A stretch of DNA of 64,000 nt, taken from positions 37,821,427 through 37,885,426 of the forward strand of contig CM054138.1 of the NCBI GenBank assembly GCA_028751875.1, read 5' to 3'. Source of the DNA: Rapana venosa. Its lineage: Eukaryota > Mollusca > Gastropoda > Neogastropoda > Muricidae. Made by a program: the position numbers and the translations under genes. This document shows positions 21,751 to 33,745 of this stretch, piece by piece (the first letter of the stretch is position 1; each line of letters starts with the position of its first letter). The notes under the pieces are model-generated. The model had not been told where the DNA came from. It ran no database searches and saw nothing but the letters and a program-made list of their open reading frames with translations.

Positions 21751-21932
21751 TTTTTTTGTAGTTTTTTTTTTTTTTTTTTTGTTTTTTTTTATTTTTTTTG
21801 TTTTTTTTTTGTTTTTTTTGTTTTTTTTGTTTGTTTTTTTATATGGTTTGTTTTTTTTTTTTTTTTTTTTTTTTTTTGTTTTTTTTTTTTTTTATTTTTT
21901 TTTTTTTTTTTTTTTGTTTTTTTTTTTCTGTT

Positions 21933-21965
<33 letters not shown>

Positions 21966-21995
21966 TTTTTTTTTTTTTTTTCTTTTTTTTTTTTA

Positions 21996-22034
<39 letters not shown>

Positions 22035-22110
22035 AATTTTGTTTGTGAATTTTTTCCTTGTGGTGTTTTTTTTTTTTATTTTTTTTTTTTTATGTCTTTG
22101 GGGAGATTTT
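21641..22110. other. T-rich low-complexity noise
   Basis: About 470 bp of T runs separated by single G, A or C. Phe-rich frames are artefacts. Confidence 0.9.
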
Positions 22111-22379
22111 TATTTTGGGTGACTTGAGGAGGGTTGTTGGTGTTTTTTTGGGGGTATTGTTTGTTTTTGTTTAGGTGGGGGATTGTTTCGTGGTGGTTTG
22201 GCTAAGGTTTGGTTATTTGGGGGTGTCGTCTCATTTTGATATATTATTTTTTTAGGGTGGTTGTTATTTGTGTGGTGTGGTTTTGTGATGGGGGGTGGTT
22301 TGTGGGGGGGTGGGGTGTGGTTGGTTGATGGGTGTTTGTGTGCTGTCTGTGGGATCGCTCTCACTTCTTCGTACTTCGA

Positions 22380-23884
22380 ACTCTTACTGTATCCCTTATT
22401 AATTGTTTCAGTTGAATTTATTTCTAATGCTTCTCTGCATTTATGTGCACAATTTTTTTAATCAGTGTAGGAGTGGGTCCTGGTTAACTTCTACATCTCC
22501 GCCAAAGTAATCACAATGTAGCGCAACCCACTGGGTGGAGATTGAACGCTTATATCTCCCTGTCGTTCATAAAATGAACCGAATCTGTTTTAGTGGTCAG
22601 TAGGTCTGAACAGAGCTGTTTGTTTGAATTACGTTTCGGTGCTCATCATGTCGAAGAGACAAGAAAGTGTGAGCTCAAAACACGGCAATTTGTGCTACAG
22701 GTATGGCGAAGGCATGACAATAGCAAAATTGTAGGATCAGTGATCCATCAAGAAAAGCTTAAGTTTTCTTATTTTGGCAAGGCTTTGTAGAGTATGGCAT
22801 GCCAATCCTTGCACGATTACATACTACATCTACTTCCCTTCTTGAATGGCACTACAGCAGCAGGTGTACAAAGATAAGTAACAGGAATGTAGTCATAGGA
22901 CCTCATGCATAAACTCAAATGGTATGAAATTGCCTTCTCTCGTACTCACTAAATGTAACATAATAGGTAAACAACTCGCAAACATTTGAAAAAACTCACC
23001 GAAATCGCAAATTATTTCAACAAGAAAGGAAAGTCACAATAGAAAATAGAAAAATGAATCGCAGAAGAATTTTAATGCACAAAATACATTTTATCACTCA
23101 AGCATGGGATAAAAAATTCAGCTCTCGAGTGTCAACAAGGAAGATAAAGCATCGTGTATCGGACAGAGTGGCTCCAGCTTTTCGACCAGCAAACAGATAG
23201 CATCGTGACCAGGGGGACCAGCCACCAACGCCGCCTCCCACATAACATGTGCGTTCCAGATTTTGGTCAACTGTTCTATTTCTCAAGTGGATCCACTCCC
23301 ACACCATCATGCACACGCGTCCACGCTACACATGCGTTACGCATTGCAAAACAACTCGCACACAAAGACACGCCGCACTCCTCTCTCTCTACTCTCTCTT
23401 CTCTCTCATCTCTGCCGATGAAGGTGTTACCTTCACAATAGTTCTGACTGGCCATCCAAAAACTTCCCTCACGCTATGGACACGCTCGCACCGACCAGAG
23501 AAAAAGCAACTGAGTAGGCAGCAATCCAAATTGCAAAGGGTATACTGTCAGTTCCCGCTCCACAGCTTCGGTTCAGAAACAGTTTATCACGTGTGCAAAC
23601 CCATTCCTGGCTCAGGGTCAAGAAACCCCATTCACCCATGTACATTTGTCTACAGTTGACTGAGAAAGTGGTTGCGCTGAGAAAACTCACTATAAACCCA
23701 TGACAAGGCCTCTTCAGACAAAACTCTGCTCTCCCTCACAGACGGGTGAAGAAAAAAAAATATCTCAAAGTCACGAGTAACACTTTCTTTCAACATGCCA
23801 ATGATCTTTTTGAGAAGCAGACAGAGCAGACAAACAGCAAGAGGCTAAATCGCATTAAACACTCATTGTTCTACCCCTCCATGC
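22380..23884 (-). mobile_element. 5' part of the 2A LINE, copy in duplicated block
   Basis: Read on the minus strand from 23884 the sequence follows 2580-3920 with substitutions and small indels: GCATGGAGGGGTAGAACAAT at the 5' end, the CT/GA run, TTCAAGAAGGGAAGTAGATG, the 2A-like GGDVEVN codons (22503 downward) and the endonuclease start around ATTGTGCACATAAATGCAGA. The similarity dies near 22380, where G/T noise begins. One missing C inside the NPGP codons and several indels make it non-coding. Confidence 0.85.
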
Positions 23885-24235
23885 TAGCTGGAATTCCCTT
23901 ACCCCAGCTGTCTGAGTGCTGGTGGTGAACCCACAGTGTTCTTGTTGGTGCGTCTGGCTCAGGCCGACAGCTTTGTCCTGCTCGTGGGAAAGATTCCAGT
24001 GCAATTGCTTTGCTCACAGTCAACAAAGTGGGAGACAGACAAAACAGACTGACAGACAGACAAACACACACGCGGCGCGCTATTACGTGCGAGTGAGTGC
24101 ATGACAAGGGTTAAAGATTTCTAGGCCAGCCTAGTCTTTACAAGTTCGCCCTACGTCAACTTGCATTTTTCAGATGGGAGAGGAAGAGAGATGATTTCGA
24201 GTGAAGAGAGAGAGAGAGATGAGAGCAGATGAATA
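23885..24235. other. No gene seen
   Basis: About 350 bp of mixed sequence with a short (GACA)n run at 24032-24060 and a (GA)n run near 24205. No coding frame of note. Confidence 0.5.
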
Positions 24236-24255
24236 ATCCCCCCCCCACCCCCCCC

Positions 24256-24297
<42 letters not shown>

Positions 24298-24345
24298 CCC
24301 CCCCCCCCCCCACCCCCCCCCACAACCCCCCCCCCCCCCCCCTCC
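24236..24345. repeat. Poly-C tract
   Basis: About 110 bp of C with rare A or T. Probably low-complexity noise like the G tracts on the other strand. Confidence 0.9.
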
Positions 24346-26019
24346 CCCCTCAGGTGAGAATGACAATGTGACAATGACAGATTCTTTGTATTTCGAGAAT
24401 GAAAATAATAAATAAGACACTCGTTTGGTTTTTTTTTTCTATTCAGTCCCCGCCCGTAGGGATACATCTTATAATAGAGGAGAGAGTGGGAGCGCGGAAG
24501 AGAAAGGAAGAGAGTCGTGATCTTATATCCAACAGGACAGACAAAACATGGCTTATGCATCACTGGCGGCCCAAACAGCTTTTAGTGTACATCATTTTGA
24601 GCCATTCTGGGGTATTCTAACTGAAGTTTGTTTGGTTGTGGGTTTTTATTATTCTACTCGATTAAATGACATAAAACTATTCTGATTCTGAAGTTCACAC
24701 AACACCACACACACCACATCACACACACACACCTCTCACACTCACACTCAACACACACTCGCACCTACACTCACACACACACACTCCACTACACACCACA
24801 CCACACACACACACACACCCACACACACACAACACACTACAGTGGGAAATATGAAAGCTGTAGGGCACAGGGAGGGGGGGAAATAGTTAGTCAGATGGAA
24901 GGATGTTGCCTTACATTTTTGTTTGTCCGTCGTGTCCGACGAGACCTCCATTACTGCAGGAGGGTGGTAGCTGCGTGCAATGTGGGTTTGGAAATATTGG
25001 GCTGATATTTTGATTTGAGTGGTGTTGCATTGGAACTTCAGTACACCCCTCTCTCTCGTGCCATCCTAGTGGGCATTTGGTCTGTCAGAGTTGGTTAGAG
25101 GTGCTCTGTTGGACTTCCAGCCCAGGGGAGGCTGCATTTTGGAAACCTGTGCGTGTCTAGCCTCCGTGGATGTGTGGCTGTGGAGTGCTAAAATTTTGTA
25201 AGTAGCGGGTTGGTGGTTTTGGCCTGGTGGAGCGTGTTTTTTGAATTAGGTGGATGATGGTTATGGGTAGGGAAAGATGAATGGGGTGTAAAATAATAAT
25301 GGGGTGAAATATGGATGGAAATGGGGGAGACAATTGAGGGAGACAACGGATGGAATGTGGGGATCTGGATTGGATGGGGGGCAATGTAAGAATTGTGGCA
25401 ACTCATGATGTATGACATAAATGAATGGTTAAGAATTAGTGGATGTATATCCAGGGAAACTGATGATGGCTAGAGAAACTGAGATGATATTGGAATGATG
25501 GATAAAGGATGGAGGAAGGGACGAACGATGAATGTAAAAGGTTGAATGCAGAACTCAACTATACTATATGCAATGGAGCCTGGAATGGGTCGGGGGCACT
25601 TCATGCTCAAAGCTGCACATCTCATTACTTTATCTCATCATCCTTCTTGTATCCCCTGTTTAATTCATCCCTTTTCTTTCATCTTTTTTCACTTTCTTTT
25701 CCAATACAGCTCTCACCTTGTGTTGCCCCCATAAGCGGCATTGGTTTAATCAAGAGTCATGTGATTAAAAACCCAGGCCGCGGGACGGCGAATGATGCGT
25801 TTCCACATGTGTGATCCACCACTACAGGCAATGTTGCCAGCACTGCTTTGTTATGTCTGCTTGCCTTTTCACAGTCTGTATTTAACGGTTTTGTTTTCTT
25901 CTTTTTTTATTGCTACACTCTATTGGTATTTGGTGGTAATTATGCTATCAGTATATCAAATATTTTTGCATTAAGGTTTTTTTTAGTTCTTAGATAGGTG
26001 GCTTGATTGAAATGAAAAA
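24346..26019. other. No gene seen; (CA)n at about 24690-24840
   Basis: Around 1.7 kb including an imperfect CA-rich microsatellite and AT-rich sequence. Open frames of up to 100 codons show no domain or splice-bounded pattern I can recognise. Confidence 0.5.
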
Positions 26020-26090
26020 AAAAGCAAATGCATTGCTTATTCAATGAACATCTGGACAATTAAAATTGGACTTGACTTGACTTGATTAGT
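26020..26090 (+). mobile_element. Retroelement 3' tail, (TTGAC)n type
   Basis: GCAAATGCATTGCTTATTCA followed by ATGAACATCTGG and AAATTGGACTTGACTTGACT matches the tail family seen at 59405 and 59599, with a five-base terminal repeat in place of six. Confidence 0.75.
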
Positions 26091-27094
26091 TGTGTCAGGC
26101 AAGGGTCACCTCATTGGACAGGCAAAGGGTTCATTACAGTTACTAACTGACCCTCTGCGGAGGCCTCTGTTAGGTGGGTGATGATATGCAATGCTGAAGG
26201 ACGGCAACTGCTCATAGTACTGGGGGAGGGGAGAGGAGACCTGTCTGGATGGCACTCAGCTCCCAGGGCATGTTGTTTTATTGTGTCGTCCAGCCTGTGC
26301 ACTGCAGACAGGGATCCCCACCATACTACAACCAGCTCTTGTAATGAAACTCCTGTCTGAAACCATCCAGCAAAAAAAACCATAATTCAATTCCTGCTGT
26401 GCATGAATCGATAATCAAATAAATAGCCCCAAGAAAATGGTGGGTTCTTTGAGTTGAAGATAGGGGGCTTTACTCTCCAATGGAGCGTCTAGAGGTACTC
26501 CCATGATTTCGAGCCCAATATACAGCTGCACGCCATAGGTGTGTGTGTGTGTGAACAATGTCACAGTCATGAATTAAACCCAGTTTCCTTGAGGGCGGCG
26601 TCCGTGGAGTGTTTGCGGTTTCGATCACTCACATCGTGATATTTAAATGTCACAGCGTGCCTGCATTGTTGGATTAGCATAACAATTAATGGGACAGCAT
26701 CGACACCTTTCAAAGTCCCTCTTCTTACTACCTTGTTTCAAACAGGCAGGGGGAATACATATACCGCCCGCAACCGTACGCAAACATGCGCATAACAGAA
26801 AGACAGTGACAGACAAAGCAGACATACTCAGACAGAGAAGACAGTTCCAAACAGACCAGTGACAAAGAGAGACAGGGGGGTGGGGAACAGGTAGGGGGGA
26901 CAGGGACAGGGACAGGTTGGGGCGCACTTCTTCTGTGAGGAGGGAGACCCGAGACTGACGGAAAGAGAATCAGAACAGCAGGACATAAGACAGACAATTC
27001 AGAAGTAGGCTGCCAGCAGGAGTGATCGACCAAAGTGTTCCTGGATCGCCGCGCCCTTCCACATAGCGTCAGCTGTCTGAAACTCTCATGTCAA
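26091..27094. other. No gene seen
   Basis: A kilobase of mixed sequence with no repeat match and no convincing coding frame. A CAGGGACAGG-like motif begins to appear near 26890. Confidence 0.5.
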
Positions 27095-27645
27095 TCAGCC
27101 TGAAGGACAGGGCCAGGGCAGGGCAGGACCCAGTTGCAGGGCCAGGGCTGGACAGGGCCGGGACAGGGCCCCAGGACAGGGCTGGGCAGCTCAGGGCAGG
27201 GTCAGCCAGGACAGGGCAGGACAGGTCTGGGCAGGAACTGGGCAGGGCCAGGGGACTGTAGGACTAGGGCCGGATCAGGAAAGGACAGGACAGGGCAGGG
27301 CAGCGCAGGGCAGGGCAGGCAGGGCCCCAGGACAGGCGGCAGGGCCCCAGGGCGGAACAGGAAGAGGTAAGGACAGATCCAGGACAGGGCAGCCACTAGG
27401 CTAGGGACAGGGCCAGACAGGGAGGGCACAGGGCAGGGCCAGGGCAGCCCAGGAAGGACAGTGGGCGCAGAGGGTCAGGGCCAGGGGGGCAGGGACAGGA
27501 CAGGACAGGACAGGACAGTGGCCGAGGACAGGGCGGGCTGGTCTGGGCAGGGCAGGGGGCCAGGACAGGGCAGCAGCAGGGCAGGGCTGGGCAGGGCAGG
27601 GCAGGCAGGACGGGACAGGGCCCGATGGGCAGCCAGCACTCCCAC
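27095..27645 (+). repeat. CAGG-rich minisatellite (CAGGGCAGGGC/CAGGACAGG)
   Basis: About 550 bp of CAGGG and CAGGA units with irregular spacers. Gly/Gln/Arg or Pro/Cys/Leu frames on the two strands are shadows. Confidence 0.95.
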
Positions 27646-28402
27646 ATGTCTTCTTCAACATCAGGTCCTCTGACTGCCCTGATGGGCGGTCTTGGCTGAC
27701 CCCATTGTCCTTGTCGCTGAAACAGACGAAAGTTTGCTATCCCTTTACTTCTTGCATTTGCTGTTGTCTGGGTCTGTTCTGTCTGTGTCTGTCTCTGTCG
27801 GTCTGTCTTTTGTCTCGTATCACGCACACTACACTGCTTTTGTGCAATCATTAGTCTTATGACAAGGTGAGTGCGCCCATTAGTTGCCTAATTAGGTATC
27901 CAGATACTGTGGAATCTGAGGTTTTTGTTTGGTTTGTTTACTGACTTAATTTTGTTGATGCCACATTTTGCCACATTAAATATTTTAGATTATTTTTTTT
28001 TTTGGTATAATGGCAAAAAAAAAAACAAAATAAAGACAAACTGGAAAAAGGGGGGAAGGAGGAAATGGACGAAAGAAAGGGAGAAAACTCCCCCCCCCCC
28101 CACCTTTCCCTCCCCCTTCACTACCCAGACAGACACAGAAGAGACAGAGAAACAGACTGAGAGAAAAGAGACAGAGAAGAACAGAATAGACAGTAGGATA
28201 AGAAGGATCAGTCAGCAGCCCAGCAGAGGCATGTGAAAAAGACAGAGAAAAAAGAAGAAAAAAATAATAAACAACAGGATGAAAAAAATAGAGAAAATAA
28301 ATAAATAAGTCAAGAAAGAAAAGAAAAACTACAGGAAAGAACGAGCAGAACCAGCCAAAAAGCGATGAGACAGAAAGAAAGGACGAGAAAAATGCAGAGG
28401 AA
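27646..28402. other. No gene seen; purine-rich from 28030
   Basis: Mixed sequence followed by an A/G-rich stretch with GACAGA motifs. No feature recognised. Confidence 0.5.
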
Positions 28403-28582
28403 CTTCAGGTAGGAACAACAATCCGCGAGTTATTGAAGCTTGCAGGAACACAATCCGCCGAGGTCTCTATGAAGCTTCCAGGAACACAATCACGCGAGTC
28501 TTATGAAGCCTTGCTAGGTACACTATTCCGCGACGATTTCTTGAAGCTCCAGGAAAACAATCCGCATAGTATTTGAAGCTGT
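28403..28582 (+). repeat. ~36-bp tandem repeat, about five degenerate units
   Basis: Each unit has GAAGCT, CCAGGAACACAATCCGC, then a GAG/GTC-rich end. GAAGC starts recur at about 28435, 28471, 28505, 28543 and 28575. Units differ by substitutions and indels, so the array is old or error-laden. Confidence 0.85.
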
Positions 28583-30231
28583 GCTGTATTTTGCTGGGTT
28601 TTTTTCCTTCCATCAGCCCATGAGCTAAGCGAAACCTCTCAACCCATCCCAGCCAAGGGCGGGCAGAACAGTGAAGGTTGCCAGGCAAAAGATCAATACT
28701 GCTCCGCAATCTCTCGGTTTCCGCAACTTTGTAGCTGTCAGATGAATAAGGGCTGTTATCGCTTCCGTCAGTAATCTTCTTGGTCTTGCGAGAGAAAAGG
28801 AGTTGAATGGAATTGTAGGAGGAGGAGGAAGAGGTGAGTGGTAAGGAAGGATAAGGATGGAAGGATGGTGAGACGGATTGACTGCACAGCAGTAACCGTA
28901 TAAGTGATGGGCAAGCGTAGGGGGGCTTTTTCCTTTGACAGATGTCTGTCCTTTTTGTCTTCGTTTCAAGGTTTCATCGGTGGTGGTGGTGGTGGTCATG
29001 GTGGTGGTGTGGTGGTGGTGGGTGGTGACCAGAACGTAGTGCTGCCAGCGAACTTGTTCGATTCATTGACAGACAGTTGTCAGTAATTTAGTCTTCTTTT
29101 CAAGGTTTGTTGTTGTTGTTTTGTGGGTGGTGCTGGTGGTGGGGGTGTGGTTGGGGGTGGGTGGTGGTGGTATTATAGTGTGTGGGGTGGAGCGCTGGTA
29201 ATTATCATTGATTTTATTTTGCACCTCTTACTCTGCGATGTAATAATTTTTTATTAAACGAGAATTAGACTGTCATATTGTCTCTGTATGTCTACCCATC
29301 ACCAACCTGTACAAGGTTAAGAAAGAAAGAGAGGGGGAAAAACAGCAGGACGTGTGAGAGACACTGGGACAGATAAAGAGAGTCGTGGAGGATGGGATAG
29401 AAGCAGAAACACAGACCAAATAGAATTTAAAGAGTTAGTAGACAGCGAGGCGGGAAGAATGATAACGTAAGAAATTAAACAAGGGAGGAGGAGTAGTTGT
29501 AGAATGAAGATTGAAGATGATGCTGCTAATGATGATGTTGATGATGTTGTTGTGGATGTTGATGATGGACGACGACGACGACGACGACGTCGACGACACG
29601 TCGTCGACGAACGATGTGATGAAGGTTGGTGGAGGAGGTGGTTGGTTGAGTGTTGTTTTTGTTGTTGTGATGTTGTTGTAGTTGTATGGGTGGAGGGCGG
29701 CGATAGGTTGTTGATTTTGTTGTGGTTGTGGAGGATGGTGTTGTTTTGTTGTTTGTTGATAGGTGGTTGTAGATGGGATGTTGTTGTTAGTTTTGTTAGT
29801 TGAAGTTGTGATGTATGGTTGTAGTTTTTGATATTTGATTGTTGAGTAGAGGGAAGTAGTAGTTGTTTTGTTTAGTTGGGATAGATATAGAAGTGAACTG
29901 TTTTGTTGTTAGTATGAAGTAGTTGTGAAGTGGATTGTTGTTTGTAGGATGATTGATTTGTTATGACGTAGGATGTTTAGTTGAAGAAGATGAAGAAGTT
30001 GAGAAATGGGGAGCGGTGGTGGAGGTGTCATGATGGAGGAGAAGATGAAAGGTAAATGAATTGTCGTCCTTATGGGTGTTTAATGTGGTGAATATAAGCA
30101 TGTTTCTTTGCAGCTATTTCGTCCACACGGTTGCGCACCACTGCCTTCTTTCTACTCTGCTGTTAATTCTCCTTAGGGTGTTTGTTGGTTTTGTTTGTGT
30201 TTGTTGTTGGAGTTTATGTTTTGTTAGTTTG
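28583..30231. other. No gene seen; (GGT)n and (GAT)/(GAC) simple repeats
   Basis: Contains a GGTGGT run at 28978-29030, TTG-rich sequence at 29630-29900, and a GAC run at 29566-29610 with the palindrome-like GACACGTCGTCGACGA. No coding evidence beyond repeat-derived frames. Confidence 0.55.
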
Positions 30232-30745
30232 GGAAGGGGGGGGGGGGGGGAGAGAGGGTGGTGGGGGGTGGGGGGGGGGGGGTGGGGGCGGGGGGGGGGG
30301 GTGAGGTGGGTTGGGGTGGGGTGGGGTAGGGGGGGAGGGGGGGGGGGGGTGGGGGGTGGGGGGGGGAGGTTGGGGGGGGTGGGGGGGAAGGGTTGTGCGG
30401 GGGGGGGGGGGGGGTAGGGGGTTGAGGGGGGGGGGTGTGGGGGGGGCGTGGGGGGGGGGGGAGGGGTGGGGGGGGGCGGGGGGATGGGGGGGGGGGGGGG
30501 GTGGGGGGGGGGGGGGGGGGGGGAGGGGTTGGGGGGTGGGGGTGGGGGGGGGGTGGGGGGGGGGGAGGGGGGGGGGGGGGGGGGGTGGGGGGGCGACGTG
30601 GGGGTGGGGGGGGGGGGGGTATGGGGAGCAGGGGGGGTAGGGGAGGGGGTTGGTGAACATGGTGCCGTGAGTTAGGGGGGGGGGGGGGGGGGGGGATAGG
30701 TGGTGGTGGGGGGAGGGGGGGGTTGGTATGGGGTTGGAGGAGGTG

Positions 30746-30779
<34 letters not shown>

Positions 30780-30820
30780 AGTGTTGGGGGGGGGGGGGGG
30801 GGGTGGGGGGGGGTGAGCTG
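30232..30820. other. G-rich low-complexity noise
   Basis: About 590 bp of G runs with T, similar in style to 18380-20580 but not a copy of it. The 263-codon Pro/His frame on the minus strand is an artefact. Confidence 0.9.
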
Positions 30821-31082
30821 GAGGTGGGTGGCGATGTAGGGGTGGGGAGGGCGAAGGTTATGCTATGGGGGGGGGCGAGTGTGCGCTGAGGGGCCGGTCT
30901 GGAGGGAGGCTGGTAGGTGGGTGGCGGTATGAATGCCGTTTGGATGTAATCCAGTGTGGTAAACGTCGCTGTTAAACGTGTTGATTGTGTGAGTGACTCG
31001 TTCACGTTAATGTAATGATGTGAGTCCGCTCTGGTTAGTCTAGAGAGTGTTGTTAGATGGTGGAGAGAAGCAAATAGAGAGA

Positions 31083-31290
31083 GAGAGAGATTAGATTTGT
31101 TGTTATATAATTATATATATGTTTCTATTATATATATCAGAATATATATATGTTTATATATATAGATATCGTATATACTTAATATCACCTATATATATAT
31201 ATTAATATATATAGATATATAATATGGTTATATTCTCATATCGCTATATATTTCTATATAATGTTTCTTTACTCTACTAGATTCAGACGC
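31083..31290. repeat. TA-rich microsatellite region
   Basis: Alternating TATATA segments joined by TAGATA and similar; potential for many hairpins. No gene. Confidence 0.85.
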
Positions 31291-33047
31291 TCTATCTATC
31301 ATTGTTTATCTCATATATTCGATAAAATTCTACTGTTCTAACATCTCGCAACCTTCAAGACACGCTATTTCTCTCTTTCATCTCTCTCTCTCTCTCTGCA
31401 TCTCTCAATCTAACAATAACACACACACCTCACAACAAACAACAAACCACACACAGATTGTCGCCGCATAGAGAGGGTAGAATGAGAGAGATGAGGAGAG
31501 AGGAGGGAGGTGCCTCTGAGAGGAGTGGTGAGATGGGAGAGGAGGACGATGAAGGAGAGAAGAGAGGGGGAGAGAGAGGGGAGAGGAGATACGACAGACA
31601 CAAACATAGTTGACACCCCCAATAGACCAAAAGGTCAGACAGACAGAGGTTTGCAGACAGACAGGGAGGGTGATGATTAAGAATTTTGTGAAGGGTTGAT
31701 TAGTGACGAGAAGGAGGGTGAAGTTGAATTTTGAAGGAGAGTGATGAAGGAAGAGAGGTGGGTGTGAAGGAAATGGATTGTATGTAAGAGAGATGGAAGA
31801 GCCTTTGGTGTTTAGAGGAGGACATCGGACGGAGACCCCGCTGAGTGAGGACTCCCCAGTCTAATTCCAACATTGACATAAAATATAGACAGTGTAGCAG
31901 GGGTTTAGTTATGGGCAAGGCAACAGTGTGGCATTTAGAGAGGACAGGAAGATATTATAAAAAGAGAGGCAAGTAAGGGCAATTTATGGGCAGGCCAGGC
32001 AATTACAGGGGGCAATTAATTTAGATTAGGAGAAGACAGGGTAGATTTAGAAGGAAAAGATTTTTTTAAGGACAGGAAGGATAAAAATAATTTAGAATAT
32101 TTTTTTTTTATTAGTAGGGAGAGACAGGAAAGATAAAAGAATAAAGATGATTAAGGACAGTCAGACAGTTGAGACCTACAGACCTTAATCCTTAATAATT
32201 CATACATACATACATACCATACATACATACATAATTATTTACCAGATAAACAGGACGACAGCCAGGGAACAGTACGGAGGGTCAGATCAGACAGACCTCC
32301 ACAGACAGAGAATTAGACACAATTACTACAGAAAAACAGGGACACACAACGGAATCACGAGAAAAAAAAAAAATAAAAAAAGAGTAAGAGACGAGAGGGA
32401 GAGGTGAGAGTGGGGATGAGACAGCATGAGAAGAGCCGAGAGACAGAGGACAGGAGAGGGACAGAAGGAGGGAGGAGGAGACAGAGACAGGAGGGAGAGG
32501 ACAGGACGATCACAGACAAAGACGACAGAGAGAAAAAGACAAGGCAGTGAGGGGAAAAGTAAGAAAAGAGACAGAGAGGGGGGGGGATGTTCAGAGGACA
32601 GACACATGACAGTGAGGGAGAGAAGACTGAAAGAGGAGACATGAGGACAGACAGAACAAACACGTGATGTGATGGAGTTGGGAAATGACTGACTGACTGT
32701 TAGTCTGTCAGAAGGGATGAGTACAGCATGAAGTTCACTTTTCGTTTTCTTGGGTTCTGTGTCATGTGACCCTCCTCCTACCATTTAGGGTTTTTTATAT
32801 TAAAGGCAGGAAGAAAAATCTCACGGGGGAACCGGACGATTCTTCCCCCTGTATTCTGTTGTGCTACATTCCCTCCTCTTGTGCTTAGTGATAAGGAGAA
32901 AGTCTCCACCTCGCCACTCTGCCAAACACTTCCACCCACACCCACACCCACACTGTGGTCGGCCACCTCCAACCTCTCCAATACCTTAAGGCAGCAAATG
33001 GCTCCTCCCTCACACTGATCACAAAAAATAGTGTGGTTGGTTTTATT
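31291..33047. other. No gene seen; purine-rich with GACAG motifs
   Basis: About 1.75 kb dominated by GA-rich sequence (GAGAGG, GACAGA) with short (CT)n near 31380 and (CATA)n near 32202-32232. Minus-strand Ser/Leu/Pro frames mirror this bias. Not recognised as coding. Confidence 0.6.
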
Positions 33048-33170
33048 TATAGTATAGATATATTTATATATATATATATATATTTTATATTTATTCATAT
33101 ATATATTTTATATATATTTATATTTAATATATTTATTTATATTTATATATATTATATTATTTATATGCTG
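33048..33170. repeat. (TA)n-rich microsatellite
   Basis: TATATA and TATTTATA blocks over about 120 bp. Confidence 0.9.
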
Positions 33171-33439
33171 TGTTCGTAATATGAAGATAAGAATAAATAT
33201 GAATAAAGATTATTAAATTATTTTATTGTTAAAAAAATAAGCGTTAGCTTGTATGAATAAATAATTAATGGATCTACACTTCGATCTTCTATCACTGAAG
33301 AATCTATGTATGATTGGTGGTTGGTTTGCTAGGCGTTAATCTCTTGGCTTTTCTTTTTCCTTGTGTGATTGACGTTTATCTGGGTGACGGTTACCCTGGA
33401 CTTAGTCTGTTGCCTGGTTTCCGTTTTTTCCGGTTGACG

Positions 33440-33745
33440 TTTTCATTTTTCCTGATACCTTATATTATTTATTCTGATACCTTTTTATTCCTATACCTTA
33501 ATCTTTTTCCTTGTATTCCCTTTTTAATCATGATACTTTAATCTTATTTCCTGCTGATACCTTAACCCTTTATTCCTGTTACTGTAATCTTTATTCCTTC
33601 CTGATACCTTAAAATTATTCCTGATACCGCTTAATTATTCTATTCCTGATTCTCCTGAATCTTATTCCTGATACCTTTATCTTATCATGATACTCTTAAC
33701 CTTATTCTGTTACCCTTTTATTCTTAATTCCTGATACCTTAAAGA
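33440..33745 (+). repeat. Degenerate minisatellite, TTATTCCTGATACCTTAA unit
   Basis: About 15 units of 16-20 bp containing CTGATACC and TTATTC recur over 300 bp with many indels. Confidence 0.85.

Larger units (their letters stand above)
18273..23884 (+). repeat. 5,612-bp block, copy 1 of exact direct duplication
   Basis: The block from CAAAAATCTGAAATCCCCCC to CTCCATGC recurs at 34657-40268. Both edges and every internal landmark I compared sit at the same offset of 16,384 bp, with no length difference even in very long G and T runs. The right edge coincides with the 5' end of the 2A LINE (minus strand). The middle 4 kb is nearly all G and T. Identity through such noise argues that one data segment was placed twice. 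Confidence 0.97.

Noticed and set aside
21641..22110. Poly-T stretch as an L1-like poly-A tail on the minus strand
   Set aside because: It lies upstream of, not at, the 3' end of any recognisable element and is interrupted by single G bases throughout.
29504..29803. Open frame with Asp-rich then Arg-rich segments
   Set aside because: Derived from GAT and GAC simple repeats; no homologous domain.
30214..31005. 263-codon Pro-rich frame, possible extensin- or collagen-like protein
   Set aside because: Antisense of a poly-G low-complexity block; no repeat period typical of such proteins.
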